DNA of 31,576 nucleotides from Lindgomyces ingoldianus (Eukaryota; Ascomycota; Dothideomycetes; Pleosporales; Lindgomycetaceae). This document shows positions 1-6,689 of the stretch, piece by piece; position 1 is the first letter of the stretch, and the number at the start of each line of letters is the position of its first letter. A program made the position numbers and the translations under genes. The DNA is taken from the NCBI RefSeq assembly GCF_010093535.1, contig NW_022985179.1, forward strand, positions 1 through 31,576, in the 5' to 3' direction. The notes beneath the pieces are model-generated. The model was not told the origin of the DNA. It did no database searches and worked only from the letters and a program-made list of their open reading frames with translations.

Positions 1-19
1 GGGGGGGTTTAGGGTTAGG
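1..19 (+). repeat. Short telomere-like TTTAGGGTTAGG stretch
   Basis: A G run followed by TTTAGGGTTAGG. This is fewer than two units of the common fungal TTAGGG repeat. At a true left chromosome end the plus strand should start with CCCTAA, so the orientation argues against a native telomere here. It may be an interstitial or junction remnant, or chance. Confidence 0.3.
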
Positions 20-131
20 TACCGGTACTTATCTTGCAACCCCCTCAGTCGCCGCAGCTCCGGTCTTCCTCACTTCGCCAAAAGTTGATCGGGACGGGAA
101 TCCTGAGTCAAGATCTCTCTATCGAGTCTCC

Positions 132-760
132 GTGGTCCTGGTGGCCGAGTTGTTCTTGGGATTGGGCCCGATCGACACTATGGGCTCGGCGGCCCGTTCA
201 CTTCTGTACGCGAATACCTCCGAGCGCATATCAGATCCTCACTCATCGCCCTCGAAAAGCAGCAAGCCATTGAAGAATATAAAGAGAAGTTTCTGGATCG
301 TATCAGGGACTTTGTCGGCAATCACCTGCACAATATTCCCGCCATCGTCGAGGACATCCCCATCGTCGCCATGCACGCGGACATGGGCCCTCATAACATC
401 ATTGTGTCCAGCGAGACACACCCCGAGATACAAGCGGTCATTGATTGGGAATTCGTAGCCAGCGCACCATATGCATCGCTCCACCGAATTATTGAGATGC
501 TCTTCCGCAAGCCTGCTTCCAATGGATTTGGCCCGGAGTACGAAGGCGCTGATGAACTCCGCGAAGCTTTCTGGGCAACTATCCCTGACTGGAAGCAGTG
601 GGACCAGAGCGAGACGACACAAGCGTTCCTGGAGTGGTTCAGGTTCGGCCTGTTCATGAAGCCTGAATGGAGGCCGAAAGACTTACCCAAGGACGAGAGA
701 CAGGACTTTTGGCGGGAAAACATTCGGGTTGTTGAAGACATTTTAAAGAAGTATTCGTAG
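132..760 (+). pseudogene. APH-family (aminoglycoside phosphotransferase fold) C-terminal remnant
   Basis: The frame ending at 760 carries the catalytic-loop signature HADMGPHN (codons at 374-397; H, D and N as in the Brenner motif) and the metal-binding VIDWEF (437-454). These are hallmarks of the fungal phosphotransferase-enzyme family (PF01636), kinase-fold proteins whose substrates are mostly unknown. The frame is open from 107 but has no good start. The family-typical stretch AELFLGLGPIDTMG (about 143-185) lies one frame away and runs into LGGPFTSVREYL (about 185-220), so a one-base deletion near 185 breaks the gene. The N-lobe is missing, because the window starts inside it or it was lost. 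About 190 codons of C-lobe remain. ATG371 could start only a short fragment. Family assignment is firm, substrate unknown, and pseudogene status likely unless the shift is a sequencing error. Confidence 0.75.
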
Positions 761-949
761 CAGTGCTCGACATAGTACTGCTGGTATGACTGCTGCATGG
801 TTCGTTCGGCCTTCGACGTCTGTTCTCTCTCTATGTCGGTTGTGGTGGTCCTTGAGACTTTCCTGAGGAAAGAAGCTCAGATATGTTCGAAGTGTGGATA
901 TGTTCCCGTTTCGGAGTCCGCTAACGGCCCAACACTAGCCACAATCACT
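761..949. other. Spacer without recognisable gene
   Basis: This is ordinary-composition DNA between the phosphotransferase remnant and the target duplication of the next transposon. A short open frame from 797 runs into the transposon TIR and resembles nothing I know. Confidence 0.5.
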
Positions 950-955
950 GTCATT
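950..955. repeat. Target site duplication GTCATT (left copy)
   Basis: Matches 5014-5019 exactly and immediately abuts the left TIR. A 6-bp duplication excludes Tc1/mariner-type (TA) insertion. Confidence 0.93.
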
Positions 956-1000
956 TACGGCGGACTGTTAGCTGGTGAAGGGAAAAAACTAATCGCCAAT
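956..1000 (+). repeat. Left 45-bp TIR
   Basis: Begins TACGGCGGACTGTTAGCTGG and matches the reverse complement of 4969-5013 at all 45 positions. The two sequences diverge immediately afterwards. GTCATT at 950-955 is the outer target duplication. Confidence 0.97.
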
Positions 1001-1142
1001 TTGAAAATTCTTTACCCCGCACGTAATTGTAGCCTTTAGCTACTTACAACTTTATAATTATTTTATACACGTTCATACATGTTAATTTTATGATGCCTAG
1101 TAAGCGTCTTCTAAATAGTTACATCGTACAAGTGCTTACTGA

Positions 1143-2770
1143 TATGGTGGCGACGTAGGAGGACGTCCTAAGATCAACCTTGAACCGTACCAACTCCATC
1201 TACTTGGGCTTTTCCATGAAGGTGTTACATACGCGCAGATGGCTACTTACCTTCTTGAAGAGTTTCAAGTCCGTGTTACTTCTCGTACGATTAAGCAGCG
1301 GTTCCAAACATGGAATGTAAGGCGACGCCTTCCTGCTGAGGTTGAGGATGGAGTCAAGAATCAGATCCAGGTGCTGTTCTTTGAGGTTGGGCTTGAAGAT
1401 TCAGATATGCTTCATGTACTGCATAATGAAGGCTTCCAAATTGGAAAATATACGCTCGTACGACTTCGATTTGAGCTTGGATTACGCAGAAGAGTGCGAG
1501 GTGTTGAACAGAGCCAGCAAGCGGATGAGCTCGTACAACAACTCGTTGGTCAAGAGCTAGAGAAAGGTGTCATTGATGGGTATGGGCGAGGGTATCTTTA
1601 TACACACTTTCGTCAACGTGGCCATATTATCGCACGGGACCGGTTATTTCGCATCTATCGTACGATGAACTATGAGGCAGTAGAGCGCCGCAAGCGCGAC
1701 CTGCAGCGACACCGTGGGGAGTATATTGTTCCTGGCCCAAACTTTATCTGGTCTATCGATGGCTATAGTAAGCTGAAACCGTACGGCGTAGAGATCTATG
1801 CATGTATTGACGCGTACTCACGATACATTGTATGGATTTATGTTGGAATCTCTGCCTGCACTGCTGTTAGCTGCCTTCGCCAGTTTCTTAAGACACTTAA
1901 AGAAACAGAGCAGCAACCACGTTTTGTACAATCTAATTAAGGGACAGAGACAGTTATGCTAGCAGATGCTCATCACCAGCTTCAAAGGTTTGCAGAGCCT
2001 GAGCTTCCATTTAATTAGTGCTACCTCTACAGCACAAGTACATCAAATTAGCGGATTGAAGCTTGGTGGCAGCAACTCTTAAAGGGCCTTCTCTTTCGTT
2101 AGCGAGTTAGTATTTTGTACAATACCTATTACCCTATCTTACTTTAAGCAGGATTACTTCCACTACCTTCAGACCCAAGGCTTCTTCTTAAAAGATAGCT
2201 TAGCTGATCAGCTTGCTATCTATGCTATATATATTCCTATACTTCGTGAGGAACTATATAGCTTCGTACGACTATGGAACGCACATTCAATTCAAAGGCA
2301 GAAGAACTGTCTAAACGGCGTAGTTGGGAAGCCTTTTATGCTCTATCACCATCCCGGAGCCCATGTCCAGAACTGGGCTCTTTCATTTAATGCTAATCAG
2401 CTTCGTACGATTAAGAGAAGGGTTAACAGTTGGGATATAGATGCCTACCTCCCACAGGATACGCTTTAGTGGTGCAATGGGGTACTGGATTCGCTTAGAT
2501 TTGACAGCGTAGCTGCAGCTCGCTCTAACTTTCAGGATCGTACAACACTATATCTAGATGTTTATCTTCAGCTTCAAGCAAAAGCACAATACCATATCCA
2601 GAACAGTCTTCAGCCTGTACTGTCTCTGCTCGAGTCACCTGTTGGAGCGTGGAATTAGCAGGTAAGGTTTCGTACAATGTGCTTAATATAAGAGTATCTA
2701 ATTTAACTAGGGCAATCAAGACACAGTTTGAGATGTTGATCTTAAAACTGACCCTAGTGAGGAGATGCCT
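1143..2770 (+). pseudogene. rve/integrase-core DDE transposase of the 4-kb transposon
   Basis: The frame is open from 1143 and reads RPKINLEPYQLHLL, then a helix-turn-helix-like region (about 1158-1330) and an integrase core. Catalytic positions can be placed. The first Asp is in WSIDG (1758-1760). The second aligns with N1935 in QSN-stop-GTET, where SD(x)GTE is expected. The Glu is in RIEAWW (2058-2060), giving spacing D-59-D-41-E. In-frame stops at 1938, 2016, 2049, 2100 and 2467 are all TAA or TAG, explainable by CAA/CAG or TGG changing by C-to-T or G-to-A. A 46-bp intron (2106-2151, GT...CAG) fits, because reading resumes in phase 0 as DYFHYLQTQGFFL. Beyond about 2640 the frame decays and the C-terminus is uncertain. 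ATG1239 is internal to the similarity. The enzyme would cut and rejoin the TIRs, but this copy should be inactive. Confidence 0.8.
2106..2151 (+). other. Candidate 46-bp intron in the transposase
   Basis: Starts GTTAGT, ends AAGCAG, with a pyrimidine-rich CTTACTTTAAG before the acceptor. Removing it joins FR(stop)R to DYFHYL without a frame change. One TTGTACAA box (2115-2122), a one-base variant of the element-wide motif, lies inside it. Confidence 0.6.
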
Positions 2771-2916
2771 ATTAATCCTAATCTAGCTTAGTAGATTCGC
2801 GTAGATGCAGTGACTAAGCCTCCATCCTTCCCACAGTACGTTTAAATTTTCCATAGTTTCTTCCTTAGTTCTTTCTTTAGTTCTTTCCCTTGTACAACGT
2901 ACAATCTATTGTCACT

Positions 2917-3828
2917 ATGAGTGCCCAAGATAAGTTTTGTCCTACTACAGGACAGTCTCATAGTAAGCAGTCTGCTAAATACAAGTTTTGTCCAGACTGT
3001 AGCGTTCGAATTCGACCTCTCACACCTACACGAATCGTACGAGACGAAGAAGAGATAATCTGTCTGGAGGATACACCTGAGAGCGCGAAGAAAGGAATGT
3101 TTATCTCTTCTGTACGAGCTGCTTCACGTACACCAGCAGAATCAGCACGTCAGCAGTCAATCCAGCGTACATCTTCGCTTCCTGTTCGAGGCCATACAAC
3201 AGCCAAGCTCTCTATTCTTGTGATCCTCTGCTTCGTACAATATGAGGTGATTAATAAGCGCAAGCGAATTGATAGTATTGAACAGCCACGTACGATACCC
3301 TCTTGTATATTAGCTAATATCTAATACATAGTAGATCGGACCCAGATACAGCTTCAGAACGCGCCTCTTACAAGCCATACTGAGTTTGTTAAGAACAGCC
3401 TCCTCAAAGAGCTCGTACGATTTGATTCCTCAATCACTGAAGGCTATTCTGAACCATATCTTGTCGCAGATGTTGGCAAAGATTATGTCACACATCTTCC
3501 AAAGAGTGCTGAGGATTATCGTACAATTAAGGACTTGCTAGAAAGTGGATACTTCAAGAAGGGCAACCAGGGCACGACTCTGTACCTAGTATATGAGGCA
3601 ACTATAGTAGCTCAGGATGAGATCTTTTCGTACGAACCCCCCACCAAGCAGACTAAGGTCAAGAAGGAGAAGAAGCCAGCAAAGGGGAAGAGGGTCAAGC
3701 AGGAATCAAGCTCTGTCAAAAATGAAGAGGATGGAGAAATGCTTTCGTACGATCGTAAGCGGGCACTGTCTCAGCTATCTGATGTTGATTCTCAAGTGCC
3801 CTATCAGCTTCGCAGTATCAAGAAGTAG
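2917..3828 (+). pseudogene. Second transposon frame: Cys/His-cluster protein with basic C-terminus
   Basis: From ATG2917 the frame reads MSAQDKFCPTTGQSHSKQ and contains C-x6-H-x9-C-x2-C, a plausible small zinc-binding knuckle. A charged middle section follows. After one in-frame TAA (3322-3324) the same frame stays open through a Lys/Glu-rich tail (KVKKEKKPAKGKRVKQE) to the stop at 3826-3828. The ochre stop probably arose from a CAA codon, or it lies in an intron I cannot define. The 144-codon open stretch from 2890 includes upstream untranslated codons, so I prefer 2917. I do not recognise the family. Position between transposase and antisense gene inside intact TIRs suggests an element-encoded accessory, perhaps DNA-binding, protein. 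Length is about 303 codons if the stop is restored. Confidence 0.55.
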
Positions 3829-3969
3829 TATGTCTTGTACGACAATTCAATTCATTTCTTCTATCTACTAGCCTGGTTTGGTTTCACTGTTTAACAGCTA
3901 CTCGTCCCAGTCACCGCGCAGAGGTACAGGCCTTGACTGAGTGCTACGGACATCCCCACATAGCTAGGT

Positions 3970-3990
3970 GCCATAGACAACCCCTATGGC
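3970..3990. terminator. Hairpin between convergent transposon genes
   Basis: GCCATAG (3970-3976) pairs perfectly with CTATGGC (3984-3990) around a 7-base loop. It lies in the 200-bp gap between the ends of the plus-strand frame (3828) and the minus-strand frame (4032). It could mark 3' ends, but eukaryotic termination does not need hairpins. The remaining gap shows nothing else. Confidence 0.3.
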
Positions 3991-4489
3991 TAGGGCGCCC
4001 CACTGCCCTTAAAAGAAATATTGTACGTACCTTAAGCCAGAACTATCGCATTATCAGCTGAAGCCCCAGCAGGTTCATCCTCAATAAGGATAGGCTGCCA
4101 CCGCGAACCGTCACCAGCACCACCAATCCCTAGGTTGTAGCCCAAACGCAGAGGTCCACCAGCTAGCTCATCATCACCCCCTTCTCTTACAGAGCAGCGA
4201 CTAGCATGGTCACGCCATTTGCAATTGCCACATGCTCCGCCAAAGTGCCCCTCAGCGCGGCGGCACTCTGGGAACAGTCGTGGGCCCGAGACAGCGCCAT
4301 GGCATGCGCTGCACAGGTTGTCCACTGCCCTTCCGCGAGATTGTATGAGGATGGCGTTGATGTACAAAGGCCTGTGCGAAGCTATTTGATAAGGGGATAT
4401 ACTGCCATATATAAACTCCACATCCTGCCCTGGAAGGGCTAGCAATGCACGGGCCTGTGGACTATGAGCCAGTGGGGCCAGCTGCTGCT

Positions 4490-4505
4490 GTCCTACATGT
4501 AGGAC
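4490..4505. repeat. Perfect 16-bp palindrome GTCCTACATGTAGGAC
   Basis: A self-complementary 16-mer inside the DUF3716-like frame. A related 10-bp palindrome, AGGACGTCCT, lies near the other end of the transposon at 1160-1169. Either could bind a dimeric protein; no function is shown. Confidence 0.5.
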
Positions 4506-4630
4506 GGGATTGACATTGGCGCCGGCTTGGTTGGCAGCGGCGACGGCGGCATTGTAGAGAACAAGAGCCCTATTTCAAGTGTTAGCTTCGTACAACAAGA
4601 GCGATTAGGATACTGCAGGCTTAATGCCTA

Positions 4631-4632
<2 letters not shown>

Positions 4633-4683
<51 letters not shown>

Positions 4684-4749
4684 TTGCTGCTGTTGCTGCT
4701 GTTGTTGCTGTTGTTGCTGTTGTTGCTGTTGTTGTTGCTGCTACTGCTG
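4633..4749. repeat. Imperfect GTT/GCT trinucleotide microsatellite
   Basis: About 39 triplets, first pure GTT and then mixed GTT and GCT. On the minus strand this is CAA/CAG/AAC and would encode a poly-Gln, poly-Asn or poly-Thr tract for the DUF3716-like protein depending on frame. Length variation here could shift or tune that protein. Confidence 0.9.
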
Positions 4750-4968
4750 TAGTAGTGGTGGATGTGGAAGAGTGGTGGTGGCGGTGAGTATCTACAATTA
4801 TCGTACGACGCCGTAGTGAAGGCAGTCGCCATGGAGGGCAGTCGCGATACAGTCACGTGAAACGACCCTTCACTCCTTAGATCTTTAAAAAACATCGTAC
4901 AAATGCGTTATGGTATGTTTTGCCTAGTAAAATACTATAGTGTTTCATACCCAAAATGCTCCTAAGCG

Positions 4969-5013
4969 ATTGGCGATTAGTTTTTTCCCTTCACCAGCTA
5001 ACAGTCCGCCGTA
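4969..5013 (-). repeat. Right 45-bp TIR
   Basis: Perfect inverted partner of 956-1000, followed directly by the second GTCATT copy (5014-5019). Perfect identity of the ends contrasts with the damaged coding regions inside. Confidence 0.97.
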
Positions 5014-5019
5014 GTCATT

Positions 5020-5452
5020 GGTCTTAGCATTTGCGTGGCGCTGTTGCCGAGTCAACCAGAGCGACCAGCTTCTAACCCGCGATCAGTCTGCGCGACAGCC
5101 ATCAGTCATCGAACGGAGAATGCCGACCGGTCTCAAGCCTATGGGTGTGCCTTGTGCTCACTCTAGCTATTCAAGTAACTGCTTAGCCTTGTATATCTAT
5201 TACTTTGTCCCCTGCGTCTTTAAACCACGTTTCCAACGTACAGGAGCCTTCTGGAGATATGAACCGTGCAACCAAAAACCATTCATCTGAGCATTTCGAT
5301 TTGGTCAGTGAAAGAGACGCTTCCAGCACTCTGAATCCAAGTTCAATGCCCTTCCAGGATGAGTATCCCAGATCATGCGACCATCCCTCTTTGAAGACTC
5401 CAAGCCCGTGTCGAATAAGCGGTAATCAGTTAGTGCATATGAGGCAGAGTTG
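5020..5452. other. Region without identifiable gene
   Basis: Ordinary-composition DNA between the transposon and the pogo fragment. Several short open frames on both strands have no recognisable domain. It may include the decayed C-terminus of the adjacent minus-strand transposase, but I cannot align it. Confidence 0.4.
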
Positions 5453-5973
5453 AGCTGCCGTGGCCATCCAGAATCAGCATCCTCCAACGATCGTCTAACA
5501 CAGCCGTCTCAGGCAGAAATACCCGCTCTAACCACTCAGCTCCTATCGCATTTTGATTTCCAGCCATTCTCAGAGGTTGAGTACAGCCAGTCAGGTATTA
5601 TTGTTGGAAACCAGGTACTCTGTAGGTTCTTCCCCTTGAATATAACTGCAGGGCGCGGTTCCTTGCCGGAGGCCGACACACACGCAATTATCGATGCCCA
5701 CTCGCGGTTCTCTAGAGACTGATGGTAAGACTTCTTCTTTTGACTACTCGCGAGGACTCTGGTGTTGGCACATACACCGAGGGCCTTCCCAGTCTCATCC
5801 ATATTCCATGTGTCCTCAGCCTGTATACACAGCCTCGTACGAACCCTCTCAAAGGGCTCAAGAAACGCGCGTATCTGTACTAGAGTTGCCCCCTCAGGCC
5901 GGACAGCCTCAATCTTTCGTCCGACAACGGATGCGACGCGTGGGTTGTCTTGCATGAGCTGAGAAGGGGTCAT
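5453..5973 (-). pseudogene. pogo/Fot1-type DDE transposase fragment
   Basis: The minus-strand frame 5973 to 5536 has VGRKIEAVRPEGATL, the first catalytic Asp in WNMDETGKALGV, then KPRPAVIFKGKNLQSTW-like sequence and the typical PDWLYSTSENGW. That is the Fot1/pogo DDE domain (PF03184), which cuts at TA. At about 5556 an extra A in a homopolymer shifts the frame. In the next frame the protein continues with AEWLERVFLPET and RWRMLILDGHGS, which contains the second catalytic Asp (about 5460). Similarity then stops at about 5450. The CENP-B-like DNA-binding half upstream of 5973 is absent, because a stop lies five codons before the ATG. No TIRs were found. It is a truncated relic in a region that has largely escaped the AT-rich decay seen to the right. 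Confidence 0.85.
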
Positions 5974-6530
5974 ATGGTAAGCGAATTAACAAGATACTAA
6001 GAACCAAACAAAGTGGACTGCACGAGTGTATTGTAAGGTCTAAGGAGCTTGATAGAGCTCTGGGCTGACTATATACTGTACGAGAAAGGAGCTATGCCTA
6101 ATGAGTGAATAGTGCAGTACATGGGTATGATATCGCGTGAGACACGTGCGACACACCCCCCTAGCTTTAACAAAGTAAATACTAAAGCAAAGCTGTATAA
6201 AAATAACTAATAAACTGTAGGTGTACAGTAGTGCACTTAAAAGTGTAAAATAGTAAAAAAGAAATTTATAAGCTTAAGCTTTAAAGCTAATATTAGTAGA
6301 GTAAGCCTTTAAAGCATTACTTATGTAACGGCACAGGCAAGATAATGGGTCCGAATGCGGTAGGAATCCACTCAGAGGCATATGGGAGTGTGTGGGGACT
6401 CTGAACCTGGGAATGCCATTAACACCTATAGGCCTTGTACAAAAGGATATTAGAAAACTACTAAGCTAGCTACAAGGGCAAGGTGCAACTAAATACATAA
6501 GGGAATAAGAGTACAGCAGAGGGCAGGGCA
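5974..6530. other. Transition zone to AT-rich DNA, no gene seen
   Basis: Mixed composition, with short GC patches around 6130-6160 and 6330-6420. No coding frame, repeat pair or TIR could be defined. AT content climbs steadily from about 6160. Confidence 0.4.
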
Positions 6531-6533
6531 GAG

Positions 6534-6556
6534 TTAGGGCTAGGTTAAGGTTAGGG
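6534..6556 (+). repeat. Degenerate TTAGGG-like repeats
   Basis: TTAGGG, CTAGG, TTAAGG and TTAGGG follow each other in 23 bases. This resembles an eroded interstitial telomeric tract and sits where the AT-rich block begins. It is too short to be certain. Confidence 0.4.
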
Positions 6557-6689
6557 CTAATATAAGGGCCTTCTAGAGGTTCTAGGCAACCTAATAATTT
6601 ATAAGAATTAAGTTAAAGTTAAAGCTAATAGAAAAACTTTTTAAATAGGTTCTAAGTAACTTAAGATAGAATAAAAATTATTACACTAC

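Larger units (their letters stand above)
4032..4895 (-). pseudogene. DUF3716-like cysteine-cluster protein, antisense within the transposon
   Basis: Reading leftwards, the 3' exon-like frame (4579 to 4032) contains six cysteines spaced C-x2-C-x12-C-x10-C-x2-C-x8-C, embedded in FPECRRAEGHFGGACGNCKW. This matches the fungal DUF3716 pattern (PF12511), a putative zinc cluster found in many Eurotiales and Sordariomycete proteins of unknown function. Upstream in the same frame is a Pro/His/Ser/Asn-rich stretch starting near 4895 and built on the CAA/CAG microsatellite. The two parts are separated by stops at 4605 and 4577. A possible intron (4570-4631, with GCTAAC before AG) would remove both stops but gives a different frame for the repeat. 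The gene may be broken, spliced differently, or start at 4565. It may be an element gene or a captured host fragment. Confidence 0.6.
1124..4902 (+). repeat. Dispersed TCGTACRA octamer array across the transposon
   Basis: Exact TCGTACGA (palindromic) starts at 1283, 1456, 1658, 2264, 2403, 3035, 3413, 3628, 3745 and 4801. Exact TCGTACAA starts at 1124, 1531, 2538, 2670, 3233, 3519, 4588 and 4895. One-base variants include TTGTACAA at 1924, 2115 and 2890, TTGTACGA at 3835, ACGTACRA at 2897 and 3288, and CTGTACGA at 3110. Chance expectation for the 18 exact sites in 4 kb is about 0.1. Sites fall in different reading frames, in spacers and in two candidate introns, so codon use does not explain them. 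Many neighbours are 75-175 bp apart. Outside the element I found one exact copy (5835-5842). Transposase or regulator binding is one reading; function is unknown. Confidence 0.85.
956..5013 (+). mobile_element. Complete-ended 4,058-bp DNA transposon with rve-type DDE transposase
   Basis: Both ends are visible. The first 45 bases, starting TACGGCGGACTG, are the exact reverse complement of the last 45. The hexamer GTCATT occurs directly outside both ends (950-955 and 5014-5019), giving a perfect 6-bp target duplication. Inside are three degraded frames: a plus-strand integrase-type transposase (1143-2770), a plus-strand frame with a small Cys/His cluster (2917-3828), and a minus-strand DUF3716-like frame (4032-4895). 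Plus- and minus-strand genes converge on a hairpin near 3980. A 6-bp duplication with an IS3/integrase-like DDE enzyme is reminiscent of the eukaryotic IS3EU superfamily, but I assign that only tentatively. In-frame TAA/TAG stops show that this copy is non-autonomous. Confidence 0.9.

Noticed and set aside
1..19. Native left telomere
   Set aside because: Too short, and G-rich on the plus strand at the left end, opposite to the expected CCCTAA orientation.
239..798. Minus-strand open frames over the phosphotransferase
   Set aside because: The plus-strand frame has catalytic motifs; the antisense frames have none.
797..1039. 80-codon open frame
   Set aside because: It crosses the transposon boundary and target duplication and has no recognisable similarity.
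1342..1560. Second plus-strand frame within the transposase
   Set aside because: Out of frame with the integrase core and without similarity.
4527..4787. Open frame with long poly-Val/Ala tract
   Set aside because: It is a translation of the GTT/GCT microsatellite in one of its frames, with no domain outside it.
5018..5962. Plus-strand open frames opposite the pogo fragment
   Set aside because: The minus strand carries the conserved DDE motifs; these plus-strand frames are shadows without domains.
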